22,475 nt of DNA from Bacillota bacterium (GTDB taxonomy: Bacteria; Bacillota; Thermosediminibacteria; Thermosediminibacterales; Thermosediminibacteraceae): assembly GCA_003242255.1 (NCBI GenBank), contig QGUT01000013.1, positions 1 to 22,475 on the forward strand, in the 5' to 3' direction. The position numbers and the translations under genes are program-made. Positions 1 through 8,200 of this stretch are shown one piece after another. The notes beneath the pieces are model-generated. The model was given only the letters and a program-made list of their open reading frames with translations, had not been told where the DNA came from and did no database searches. Position 1 is the first letter of the stretch, and every line of letters starts with the position of its first letter.

Positions 1-112
1 TCTTAAATACGAACGAGGTGGTCTGATAGATAGGCACAGCCATCGAACCGGTGGTGGGGTCCGGCTCCTGGCCGGCGTGAACTGCGAGGGTGTCGAATCT
101 GAAACCTGCCAT
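1..112 (-). CDS. metY: O-acetylhomoserine sulfhydrylase (MetY-like), 5' end only
   Basis: The minus strand encodes the first 37 residues of a protein that runs off the left edge. It begins MAGFRFDTLAVHAGQ and continues through a proline/threonine-rich loop to PIYQTTSFVF. The pattern 'T-x-A-V-H-A-G-Q-x-P-D' followed by 'P-I-Y-Q-T-T-S-F' is typical of the N-terminus of Cys/Met-metabolism PLP enzymes, most like O-acetylhomoserine (or O-acetylserine) sulfhydrylase, which makes homocysteine from O-acetylhomoserine and sulfide in the cytoplasm. The ATG at 110-112 sits 8 bases after AAAGGAGG (121-128). A SAM-I riboswitch and terminator lie directly upstream, which independently supports a methionine-pathway gene. 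A cystathionine synthase or lyase relative is possible, but the N-terminus fits MetY better. The PLP-lysine region is outside the window. Confidence 0.85.
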   Translation of the reverse strand, partial: MAGFRFDTLAVHAGQEPDPTTGSMAVPIYQTTSFVFK

Positions 113-138
113 AAGCAATTCCTCCTTTGTTTTTTTGT

Positions 139-174
139 AAAAAAAACCCCCTTCCGATAAGAAGAGGGTTTTTT
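139..174 (-). terminator. Intrinsic terminator of the SAM riboswitch expression platform
   Basis: On the minus strand, AACCCTCTTC (161-170) pairs with GAAGGGGGTT (145-154) around a six-base loop and runs into a U tract at 139-146. The 5' arm and loop (156-168) can alternatively pair with the 3' side of the riboswitch P1 helix (starting GATAAGAGG), which is an antiterminator arrangement. With SAM bound, P1 forms and the terminator is free to stop transcription before metY. Confidence 0.85.
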
Positions 175-184
175 CCAAACCTTC

Positions 185-300
185 CTCTTATCTCTCAAAA
201 CGCTTCTTTAGCGTTTTGCAGGAATTGGCACCTTCGCGCTTCCTAGAGCGCGGGTTGCCGGGCTTCACAGGGCCAGTCCCTCCGCCGCTCTTGATAAGAG
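185..300 (-). promoter_or_regulatory. SAM-I (S-box) riboswitch aptamer controlling metY
   Basis: Reading the minus strand, the element opens with CTCTTATCAAGAG (288-300). The S-box core GGAGGGACTGGCCC follows, then GAAGCCCGGCAACC and GGTGCCAATTCC, and it closes with GAGAGATAAGAG. The terminal P1 helix is formed by CTCTTATC (293-300) and GATAAGAG (185-192), a perfect 8-bp match. These are conserved SAM-I landmarks: the GGGACUGGCC/GGCAACC segments and the GGUGCCAAUUCCUGC stretch. This class switches off methionine and cysteine genes when S-adenosylmethionine is plentiful. It lies between a consensus promoter and an intrinsic terminator, upstream of the metY-like gene. Confidence 0.95.
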
Positions 301-326
301 GCTGATTTTCAATTTTAATTAATGCA

Positions 327-355
327 ATTATATAGCCGATGAGAAATTCTGTCAA
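327..355 (-). promoter_or_regulatory. SigmaA-type promoter for the SAM riboswitch-metY transcript
   Basis: The minus strand has TTGACA (350-355) and TATAAT (327-332) separated by exactly 17 bases, a perfect match to the vegetative consensus. Transcription should start near 320, about 20 bases before the riboswitch P1 helix. Such a strong promoter fits a gene whose control is exerted downstream by attenuation. Confidence 0.87.
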
Positions 356-400
356 TATCTTTACGAATTTGTTACAAAGTAGACGGATAAGATGCGATTC

Positions 401-409
401 TGGTATTAT
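401..409 (+). promoter_or_regulatory. Possible extended -10 promoter for the GH18 gene
   Basis: TGgTATTAT at 401-409 resembles an extended -10 element. No good -35 box lies 16-18 bases upstream. It would give a leader of about 125 bases ahead of the TTG start at 542. The rest of 356-541 holds no convincing structure except a short ORF at 442. Confidence 0.3.
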
Positions 410-441
410 AGATTTAAAAGGCGGTTTGCCGGAGGGGGTGG

Positions 442-615
442 ATGGTGAAAGGCTGCGAAAATGCGGGGCTGGCCATTGCTTTCGAGTCGGATAAGGTAGT
501 CTGGAGGGCATGTACTGTCGGACTGAAAAGGGGGTCATGTTTTGAAAAATATACTGAAAGCTGCTGCAGTTTTGCTGTTGGGAGCGATTTTGCTCTCGGC
601 GATATTGCCTTATGA
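442..615 (+). CDS. Possible small leader ORF, 57 aa, overlapping the GH18 gene
   Basis: An ATG at 442 follows GGAGGGGG (431-438) at good spacing and opens a 57-codon frame that ends with TGA at 613-615, inside the signal-peptide region of the next gene but in another frame. The product begins MVKGCENAGLAIAFESDKVV and is cysteine-rich at its C-terminus. It resembles no family I know. It may be a leader peptide coupled to translation of the GH18 gene, or chance. The good ribosome-binding site is the only positive evidence. Confidence 0.22.
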   Translation: MVKGCENAGLAIAFESDKVVWRACTVGLKRGSCFEKYTESCCSFAVGSDFALGDIAL

Positions 616-1960
616 AGAGGCGCTGGGAGCCGCCACCATCAAGATATTCTTAAACGGCAGGGAGATGAAACCCGATGTGCCGCCGACGATGAAGTCGGGC
701 AGGGTGCTGGTTCCCTTCCGGTTTTTGGGGGAAAATTTAGGGGCTTACGTAAATTGGGATGAAAAGACGAGGACGATTACCGCCGTAAAGGGGTCTACCA
801 AGGTCATCCTCCGGATTGGGGACCGCACCGCTTACATAAATGGGAATCAGGTAAAGCTCGATGTAACGGCCACGATCGTAAAAGGCCGAACTCTGGTGCC
901 CATTCGCTTTTTCTGCGAGGCTTTTAATGCTGCGGTCGATTGGAACAGCGCTAAGAACGCGGTGTATATAACGCTGAAAGATGGGATCGCCAAACACATC
1001 CTGGGCTATTATTATTCCTCATCCTACGAGGACTTCATCAAAAATTTGGACAAACTGTCTTCCGTCGCCACCAAGTGGTACACCCTCGACGAAAATGGGA
1101 ATCTGGTAGATTATGACAATTCCCGCTATATCATGAAGCCGCAGGATTACAATCTGGTCTTCGAAGCGGCGCGCAAAAACGGCATAAAAATATACGCCCT
1201 TGTCTTCGAATCGGACCGGGCGCGCTTAAGCCAGGTACTTTCTACCCAGCAGAATAGGCAGGCCCTGATAGATCAGATAGTGAAGGAGGTAGTGGAGGAA
1301 AACTACGACGGCGTCAACATCGACTTCGAATATATAAAGGCCGAGGACAGGGAGAACTTTAACAGCTTCATAAAGGACCTGTATAGCGCCTTGAAGTCGA
1401 AGAACAAGTCTCTGAACATATCCCTCCCCGCGAAGACGGAAAAGCAGGACTGGTGGCCGGCGTACGACTACGAGATGCTGGGCAAGTACAGCGACTTCGT
1501 CGTGCTGATGGCTTACGACAGGAGCCCGAGCACACCGGGGCCCCAGGCGGGCATAGATTGGACGAGGGAAGTGGTCGAATACGCCGTAAAAAGGATTTCG
1601 CCCCAGAAGGTAGTTTTGGGGATTGGGTATTACGGCTACGCCTGGGCGAACGGCCAGAGGTACACGGTCCTGGAGAAGAAGAACCAGATGACCTATTCGA
1701 AGATACTCTTTATCGACGAGTTGAAGAGCAAGTACGGCCTTAAGATGAGCTTGGATTCAAATTCCCTCATGGCCTATGGGAGCTTTAAGGACGAAAACGG
1801 CGTAAGCTATGAAATATGGGCGGAAAGCAGCGCCTCGGTGGATGCCAAGTGCAAAATGGCGATAGAAAAAGGCCTCAAGGGGATAGCGGTGTGGAGGCTG
1901 GGCTATACGACCGACAATTTCTGGAACGCAGTGTACGGAAACTTCAGAGCTGCAAAATGA
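542..1960 (+). CDS. Secreted copper-amine-oxidase-N / GH18 (YaaH-YdhD type) glycoside hydrolase
   Basis: This 472-residue exported protein probably cleaves or binds N-acetylglucosamine-containing polymers such as peptidoglycan. Residues 1-30 form a signal peptide (KNILK followed by a hydrophobic core, cleavage near ALGA). Residues about 33-146 are a copper-amine-oxidase N-terminal domain with its two repeats ('G-R-x-L-V-P-x-R-F'), used in Firmicutes as a wall-associated module. Residues about 152-465 are a GH18 barrel, with the catalytic strand DGVNIDFE at 256-263 (acid/base E263), MAYD later, and the closing VWRLGY motif seen in spore-cortex or wall enzymes such as YaaH and YdhD. The TTG start at 542 is 7 bases after GGGG (531-534); the ATG at 537 reads into a stop after two codons. 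The gene is monocistronic, with a terminator at 1984. The catalytic residue is intact, so it is probably active. Whether it acts on spores or the vegetative wall is not visible. Confidence 0.9.
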   Translation: MKNILKAAAVLLLGAILLSAILPYEEALGAATIKIFLNGREMKPDVPPTMKSGRVLVPFRFLGENLGAYVNWDEKTRTITAVKGSTKVILRIGDRTAYINGNQVKLDVTATIVKGRTLVPIRFFCEAFNAAVDWNSAKNAVYITLKDGIAKHILGYYYSSSYEDFIKNLDKLSSVATKWYTLDENGNLVDYDNSRYIMKPQDYNLVFEAARKNGIKIYALVFESDRARLSQVLSTQQNRQALIDQIVKEVVEENYDGVNIDFEYIKAEDRENFNSFIKDLYSALKSKNKSLNISLPAKTEKQDWWPAYDYEMLGKYSDFVVLMAYDRSPSTPGPQAGIDWTREVVEYAVKRISPQKVVLGIGYYGYAWANGQRYTVLEKKNQMTYSKILFIDELKSKYGLKMSLDSNSLMAYGSFKDENGVSYEIWAESSASVDAKCKMAIEKGLKGIAVWRLGYTTDNFWNAVYGNFRAAK

Positions 1961-1983
1961 CCTTATAAAAAGAAACTGGATGT

Positions 1984-2014
1984 CTGGACTCCAAATACGG
2001 GGTCCAGTTTTTTA
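1984..2014 (+). terminator. Intrinsic terminator after the GH18 gene
   Basis: CTGGACTCC (1984-1992) pairs with GGGGTCCAG (1999-2007), a 9-bp stem with one G-U pair and a 6-base loop, followed by TTTTTTA (2008-2014). It lies 24 bases after the stop codon. Confidence 0.88.
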
Positions 2015-2109
2015 TATCGCGAAAAGATTCACAAATTGTGCGTTTATCTAATTCCTTTATTGTGATAATATTATGTTTAGTAAGTTATATTTCGGCAGGA
2101 GTTGAGATT

Positions 2110-2931
2110 TTGAAAGTTATTGCTTTCGTAGGCAGGAGCGGGACGGGCAAGAGCCACCGGGCCCATCTGGTAGCCCGGCAGTTCGGCGCCGAACTCATAA
2201 TTGACGACGGGCTGCTGATCCACGGGAACCGGGTGGTAGCCGGCATTTCGGCCAAGCGGGAAGCCACGAGGGTGGCTGCCATCAGGCGGGCCCTTTTTCA
2301 GGACCCGGTTCACGCCGGTGAGGTCCGGGAAAAATTGAAGCAGCTTGCCCCAGAGAAGGTCCTGGTCCTGGGCACCTCGGAAAAAATGGTGAGCTCCATA
2401 TGCAGGGCTTTGGAACTTCCGGAGCCGGCAGAAGTGGTGCGCATAGAGGACGTGTCAACTCCTGAGGAAATAGAAGAGGCAAAAAAGGTGAGGAGGGTAG
2501 AGGGAAAGCACGTCATACCCGTGCCTGCCCTCGAAATTAAAAAGTATTTTTCGGGTTACCTTTTGGATCCGCTCAGGATTTTTTACCGGCGGGGCAAGCA
2601 GGAGATAGTTGCGGAAAAATCGGTGGTAAGGCCCACTTACAGTTATTTGGGCAGGTATACGATCGCCGACACGGTAATAAGTCAGATCGCCCTATACGCC
2701 GCCAGGAGCCTGGACGGAATAGGGCCCGGGGGCAGGGCCATCGTCGAAAGCCACGGCCCGGGGATCTCAGTAGACCTGGAACTTACGGTGGAATACGGGG
2801 TGCCGATCCTGCCCTTGATGGAAAAAGTCCAGAAGGAAGTGAAAGAAAAGATAGAATACATGACGGCTTTAAATGTACTGAAAATAGACATCAATGTTAA
2901 AAGAATTTTTATGAAGAACGAGAGAAAATAA
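2110..2931 (+). CDS. P-loop NTPase / Asp23-like fusion protein of unknown function
   Basis: This 273-residue cytoplasmic protein has two parts. Residues 1 to about 150 form a small P-loop domain with Walker A GRSGTGKS at 8-15 and an IIDDG segment at 30-34. Residues about 172-268 resemble the Asp23/Gls24 (DUF322) alkaline-shock fold: 'Y-S-Y-L-G-R-Y-T-I-A-D-T-V-I', a G-P-G-x-x-V-D-L-E-L strand, then a long helix and a D-I-N-V-K strand. I prefer the TTG at 2110, preceded by AGGAG (2097-2101) at 8 bases, over the GTG at 2038. The 24 residues added by that longer start have no such site, and the P-loop normally follows M-K-V-I-A-F directly. The nuoE-like gene begins 24 bases later, so the two are probably co-transcribed. 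Nucleotide-sensing is inferred from the P-loop; the substrate is unknown. Confidence 0.75.
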   Translation: MKVIAFVGRSGTGKSHRAHLVARQFGAELIIDDGLLIHGNRVVAGISAKREATRVAAIRRALFQDPVHAGEVREKLKQLAPEKVLVLGTSEKMVSSICRALELPEPAEVVRIEDVSTPEEIEEAKKVRRVEGKHVIPVPALEIKKYFSGYLLDPLRIFYRRGKQEIVAEKSVVRPTYSYLGRYTIADTVISQIALYAARSLDGIGPGGRAIVESHGPGISVDLELTVEYGVPILPLMEKVQKEVKEKIEYMTALNVLKIDINVKRIFMKNERK

Positions 2932-2955
2932 TTTTTTTAAAGGGAGGGGAAAAAC

Positions 2956-3492
2956 TTGGATTGCTGCCAGTGCAAAAAGTCGGGGCTTGATGACAGGTTT
3001 CCGGACGAAGAAGTGGACCTTTCTCTTTTAGACGGGGTGCTCGAAAAGTACAGGGGCAATCCCGGCAGCCTCATAACGGTGCTGCAGAAGGCCCAGGATA
3101 TCTACGGATATCTGCCGAAAAAAGTGCTCTACCACATCGGACGGGAACTTAGAGTAAAACCCGCCAAGGTATTTGGAGTTGCTACCTTTTACGCCCAGTT
3201 CCGGTTAAATCCCATCGGCAAGCACCTCATCATGGTGTGCCACGGCACCGCCTGTCACGTGAACGGGGCGGAGCTCATCACCAGCGCCCTCTGCGACGAA
3301 CTGAAAATTAAGGAGGGAGAGACCACGAAGGACGGGCTTTTCACCCTCCAGAACGTGGCCTGCCTCGGGTGCTGCAGCCTCGCTCCAGTGATGATGATAG
3401 ACGGTGAGGCCTACGGTAAACTCACGCCGGACAAGGCCCGGAGCGTAATAAGGGAGATCCTGAAGAAGGAAGCGGAAAAAGGGGAGGTGTAG
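2956..3492 (+). CDS. nuoE: NuoE/HydC-like [2Fe-2S] thioredoxin-fold subunit
   Basis: This 178-residue protein is the 24-kDa-type subunit of NADH-oxidising complexes (NuoE of complex I, HydC of bifurcating hydrogenases). It carries a [2Fe-2S] cluster that passes electrons to or from the NuoF flavin subunit. Ligands are visible as C95-x4-C100 (CHGTAC) and C136-x3-C140 (CLGCC). The helical N-terminal region has the usual 'Y-x-x-x-P-G-S-L-I-x-V-L-Q-x-A-Q' and 'V-x-G-V-A-T-F-Y-A-Q-F' motifs. An additional short N-terminal MDCCQCKK is unusual. The start is TTG at 2956, 6 bases after AGGGAGGGG. It lies 4 bases before the nuoF-like gene in the same operon. Confidence 0.9.
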   Translation: MDCCQCKKSGLDDRFPDEEVDLSLLDGVLEKYRGNPGSLITVLQKAQDIYGYLPKKVLYHIGRELRVKPAKVFGVATFYAQFRLNPIGKHLIMVCHGTACHVNGAELITSALCDELKIKEGETTKDGLFTLQNVACLGCCSLAPVMMIDGEAYGKLTPDKARSVIREILKKEAEKGEV

Positions 3493-3496
3493 GAAA

Positions 3497-5248
3497 ATGA
3501 AAGTGATAGTGGGCCTCGGAAGCTGCGGGATAGCCGCAGGGGGCAACAGGGTGCTGCAGGCCGTGGAGGAAGAGATAAAGAAGAGAAATCTCGACGTTGA
3601 AGTTAAGAAGGCCGGATGCATAGGCATGTGCTACCTGGAGCCCCTGATGGAAGTGGTGGACGACGAAGGCAGGAGCACCATGTACGTAAAGGTCACCCCG
3701 GAGATGGTCGGGGATATCTTCGAAAGCCACATAGAAAAAGGGACGGCAGTGGAAAAGTACGCCCTCTCCGACGAAGACCGGGGCTACCTCGAGGGCCAGC
3801 ACCGGATAGCCCTCAGAAACTGCGGCAAGATCGATCCGGAATGCATAGACGAATATATCGGAGCTGGAGGATACAGGGCCCTGGAGAAAGCCTTAAAGGA
3901 GATGACCCCCGAAGGCGTAATCGAGGAGATAAAGATTTCGGGCCTGAGGGGAAGGGGAGGCGCCGGCTTCCCCACCTGGTTCAAATGGAACGCCACCAGG
4001 ATGGCCTCAGGTTCACCCAAGTATATTGTATGCAACGCCGACGAAGGGGACCCGGGAGCCTTTATGGACAGGAGCGTCCTGGAGGGCGACCCCCACTCGG
4101 TGCTCGAAGGCATGGCGATAGCGGCTTACGCCATCGGAGCCGAGGCCGGGTATATATACGTCAGGGCCGAATACCCCCTGGCCATAAAGAGGCTGGAGAT
4201 GGCCATAGCCCAGGCCCGCGAGAGGGGCTTCTTGGGGAAAAACATCCTGGGCACCGGCTTTTGCTTCGATATAAACATAAAGGCCGGCGCGGGGGCCTTC
4301 GTTTGCGGCGAGGAGACGGCTCTGATAGCTTCCCTGGAAGGCGAAAGGGGTATGCCCAGGCTGAAACCTCCGTTCCCGGCCCAGAGAGGTTACATGGGAA
4401 AGCCCACCAACATCAACAACGTGGAGACCTTCGCCAACGTGCCCTGGATTATTAAAAACGGCGGCAAAGCCTTCGCTTCCGTCGGCACCGAAAAGAGCAA
4501 GGGTACCAAGGTGTTCGCCCTGGCGGGAAAGGTGAAGAGGGGAGGCCTTGTGGAAGTCCCCATGGGAATCCCCTTGAGGGATGTCATCTTCAAGATAGGC
4601 GGGGGCATCAAGGGGGACAGGAAGATAAAGGCGGTCCAGCTCGGCGGACCTTCCGGCGGCTGCGTGCCCGAATCCCTCCTGGATACGCCGGTGGACTATG
4701 AATCCATAGTGAAGACCGGTGCCATCATGGGCTCCGGCGGTATGATCGTGATGGACGAGACCACCTGCATGGTGGACATGGCCCGGTTCTTCCTGGACTT
4801 CACCCAGAAGGAGTCCTGCGGGAAGTGCACCCACTGCCGGATAGGGACCAAGAGGATGCTGGAAATTTTAGAGAGGATCTGCAACGGCGAAGGGAAAGAT
4901 GAAGACCTGGAGACATTGGAAGAGCTCGCCTTGAACGTGAAGGAAGGGTCCCTGTGTGGCCTCGGGCAGACGGCCCCTAATCCGGTGCTCACCACGCTCA
5001 AGTACTTCCGCCACGAGTACGAGGCCCACATAAAGGACAAGAAGTGCCCGGCCAGGCAGTGCAAGGCCCTCATAGCTTACAGGATCGACCCGGAAAAATG
5101 CAGGAGCTGCAGTCTCTGCGCCCGCAAGTGCCCGGTGAACGCCATAAAGGGCTCGAAAGGCCAGCCTTACGAGATAATTCAGGAAAACTGCACCAAGTGC
5201 GGCACCTGCAAGGAAGTATGCCGCTTTGGAGCGGTGTACGTGGAATAA
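3497..5248 (+). CDS. nuoF: NuoF/HydB-like NADH-binding flavoprotein subunit
   Basis: This 583-residue diaphorase subunit should oxidise or reduce NAD(H) at FMN. Domain order: a thioredoxin-like N-terminal domain with C10, C41 and C45; the FMN/NAD core from about residue 140, with GLRGRGGAGFPTW, CNADEGDPGAFMDR and GAGAFVCGEETALI; a SLBB region; then the [4Fe-4S] site ESCGKCTHCRIGT with a later LCGLG; and a C-terminal ferredoxin domain with two CxxCxxC...C motifs. This is the architecture of HydB from electron-bifurcating hydrogenases and of HymB, and is longer than complex I NuoF. The start is ATG 3497 after GGGAGG. It sits between the nuoE-like gene and the fusion gene with gaps of 4 and 18 bases. 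No hydrogenase catalytic subunit is encoded next to it. Confidence 0.92.
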   Translation: MKVIVGLGSCGIAAGGNRVLQAVEEEIKKRNLDVEVKKAGCIGMCYLEPLMEVVDDEGRSTMYVKVTPEMVGDIFESHIEKGTAVEKYALSDEDRGYLEGQHRIALRNCGKIDPECIDEYIGAGGYRALEKALKEMTPEGVIEEIKISGLRGRGGAGFPTWFKWNATRMASGSPKYIVCNADEGDPGAFMDRSVLEGDPHSVLEGMAIAAYAIGAEAGYIYVRAEYPLAIKRLEMAIAQARERGFLGKNILGTGFCFDINIKAGAGAFVCGEETALIASLEGERGMPRLKPPFPAQRGYMGKPTNINNVETFANVPWIIKNGGKAFASVGTEKSKGTKVFALAGKVKRGGLVEVPMGIPLRDVIFKIGGGIKGDRKIKAVQLGGPSGGCVPESLLDTPVDYESIVKTGAIMGSGGMIVMDETTCMVDMARFFLDFTQKESCGKCTHCRIGTKRMLEILERICNGEGKDEDLETLEELALNVKEGSLCGLGQTAPNPVLTTLKYFRHEYEAHIKDKKCPARQCKALIAYRIDPEKCRSCSLCARKCPVNAIKGSKGQPYEIIQENCTKCGTCKEVCRFGAVYVE

Positions 5249-5266
5249 GGCGAGGGAGGGGAAAGC

Positions 5267-8200
5267 ATGGAGATGATAAGTCTCAATATAAACGGTAGGG
5301 AAGTAAAGGGCTACAGAGGACAGACCATACTGGAAGTCGCCAGGCAAAACGGGATAGAGATCCCCACCCTGTGTTACGACGAGAGGGTCAAGATATACGG
5401 TTCCTGCGGCCTATGCCTCGTGGAGGTGCAGGGAGCCCCGAAACTCCTCCGGGCCTGCGCTACTGAGATCGGGGAGGGAATGGTGGTATACACCGACAGC
5501 AACAGGGTGCGTAAAGCCCGGAAGATGGCGCTGGAACTTCTTCTCTCGAACCACATCGGCGACTGCAGGCCTCCCTGCCGGCAGGCGTGCCCGGCTCGCA
5601 CCGACTGCCAGGGCTACGTCGGCCTGATAGCCAACGGGCAGTACCGGGAAGCGGTGAAGCTCATAAAGGAAAGGCTGCCGCTGCCGGCCAGCATCGGAAG
5701 GATATGCCCGCACCCCTGCGAGGATGCGTGCCGGAGAAATCTGGTGGAGGAACCCATAGCCATAGCCTGGTTGAAGAGCTTCGTGGGGGATATGGATTTG
5801 GCCTCAGAATACCCGTACATGCCGGAGATAAAGCCGCCCACCGGCAAGTCGGTGGCTGTCGTGGGAAGCGGCCCGGCGGGCCTGAGCGCCGCGTACTTCC
5901 TCGCCAGAGAAGGCCACAAAGTGGTGGTGTACGAGGCCATGGAAAAGCCCGGCGGCATGCTGAGGTACGGCATACCCCAGTATAGACTCCCCAAAGAGGT
6001 CCTCGACAGGGAAATCGAACTCATTAAAAAGATGGGCGTGGATTTCGTGACGAACTGCAGGGTAGGAAGGGACGTGAGCCTGGAATACCTCCGGGGTAAA
6101 TACGATGCGGTGTTCCTGGCGATCGGCGCCTGGAAGAGCGCCAAATTGCGCTGCCCCGGCGAGGAACTCCCGGGAGTCCTGGGGGGCATCGATTTCTTGA
6201 GGGCGGTGGCCAGGGGCGAGCCGGTGGATATGGGCAAGAAAGTGGCCGTAGTGGGCGGAGGCAACACCGCCATGGACGCCTGCAGGACTGCCGTCCGGCT
6301 CGGGGCCGAGAAGGTCTACGTCCTGTACCGCCGGACCCGGAACGAAATGCCGGCCAACGACGTGGAGATAAGGGAGGCCGAGGAAGAAGGGGTAGAATTC
6401 ATCTATCTGGTGGCCCCTAAGGAAATAGTAGAACGTAACGGACGGGTAGGAGCCATAAAGCTCCAGAAGATGAGGCTCGGCGAACCCGACGCTTCCGGCA
6501 GGAGAAAGCCAGAGCCCATCCCGGGCGAGGAGATGGTGCTGGAAGTGGACACGGTCATCGCCGCCATCGGGCAGGAGGTAAATGCGGAGGGACTGGAGGG
6601 AATCGGCCTTACCCGGAAAGGAACCATAGTGGCGGATGAAGGCACCTTTGCCACCAACGTGCCCGGAGTGTTTGCCGGGGGCGACGCCATCAACGAAGGC
6701 CCCGGGATTGCCATCGAGGCCGTAGCCGACGGCAGGAACGCGGCCGATGTGATAACAAGCTACCTGGAAGGCGAAGTCGTCCCGTACAGGGAGCCCTACC
6801 TGGTGCGGCGCGACGACCTGACGGAAGAAGACTTCGCCGACCGGGAAAGGATCCCCAGAGTTTCCATGCCGCACCTTGAGCCGGAAGAGAGGAAGGCCAA
6901 TTTCCGGGAAATCGTCCTCGGCTACAGCGAAGAGGAGGCCCGGAAGGAAGCCATGCGCTGCCTCGAGTGCGGCTGCAAGGACTACTTCGAGTGCAGGCTC
7001 ATAAAATACGCCAACGAGTACGGCGTAAGTCCGGAAAGATTCAGCGGAGAAAAGAAGAAGTACGACTACAGGGATGACCACCCGTTCATCGTCAGAGACC
7101 CGCAAAAGTGCATCCTCTGCGGCCTGTGCGTGAGGGTGTGCGACGAGGTCATGGGCGTTACGGCCCTGGGCCTTGTGCAGAGGGGCTTCGGGACGGTGGT
7201 AAAGCCCGAGTTCGAGCTGCCCTTGAAGGAGACCCGCTGCATCTCCTGCGGACAGTGTGTGGCCGTGTGTCCCACGGGAGCTCTGCAGGAAAGGCCGCCG
7301 GTTAAAAAACCGGTGCCCCTTGAGACGGAACAAAAGCGGACGGTCTGCTCCTTCTGCGGCGTGGGCTGCAGCTTAAAACTGGACACTCGAGGGGATATGG
7401 TCCTGAGGGCTCTGCCGGACAAGGAAAGCCCGGTGGACCATGGGCACCTGTGCGCCAAGGGCCGCTTCGGGTTCAGCGCCCTATCCATGAAGGAGAGGAT
7501 TACAAAGCCCATGGTGAGGAAGGGCGGAAAGCTGGAGGAGGCCGACTACAGAGAAGCGGTGCTCTACGCGGCGAAAAAGGCGAGGGCTTTGACCGCCATC
7601 TACGGGTCGGAGAGCCTGGCGGTGTTCGTATCTCCAGCCCTTACCAATGAAGAAATCTTCACTGCCCTCGAGTTCGCCAAAGGCCTCGGGACTCCCTACG
7701 TCTCGTCCTTCGGCAGCACTGTAAGCGGCCTGAAAGACGTTTTGGGCTACGACGCCTCCACCAATTCCTTGGAAGAAATTTGCGCCGCCGACGCGGTGCT
7801 CCTCATAGGCTGCCGGCTCATGGAGGATTACGCCGTGGCAGGCTTGAAAGCAAGGGAGGCATTGAAACGGGGAGCTAAGCTCCTTTCGATAAACCCCGAG
7901 CCCACCTACCTGGACGAAGAGGCCTTCAAAGTGCTAAGGCCGGAAAACAGCGTGGAATTCTTGAAAGCGCTGCTTAAAGCCCTCATAGAGGAAGGGTTAA
8001 CGGCGGGGGCTTCCAGGGCCGAAGGCTTTGAGCGGATGAAGGAATGGCTTTCCGACGTTGCGGTCCCCGAGGACGTCCGGGAAATTGCCCGCATCTACGG
8101 CGGGGCCAAAAACGCCGTCGTGGTCTTCGACCACGAGAGGATGACGAAAGACGCCGAAAGGCTCATCGCTTCCATCGCCGTGGTGTCGGGCCACATAGGG

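Noticed and set aside
2038..2109. 24-residue hydrophobic N-terminal extension (possible signal peptide) on the P-loop/Asp23 protein
   Set aside because: The GTG at 2038 lacks a ribosome-binding site, the segment is AT-rich intergenic-like DNA, and the TTG at 2110 has AGGAG at ideal spacing directly before the P-loop strand.
3497..5248. Call as a subunit of a bifurcating [FeFe] hydrogenase operon
   Set aside because: The NuoE/NuoF-like subunits fit, but no H-cluster protein (with the L1-L3 cysteine motifs) is encoded in the window; the third subunit is the GltD/NuoG fusion.
5804..7333. 509-residue open frame on the minus strand inside the NuoG/GltD fusion gene
   Set aside because: It is antisense to a gene with clear domains, has a His/Gly/Pro-rich low-complexity composition typical of a shadow frame, and has no ribosome-binding site or recognisable motif.
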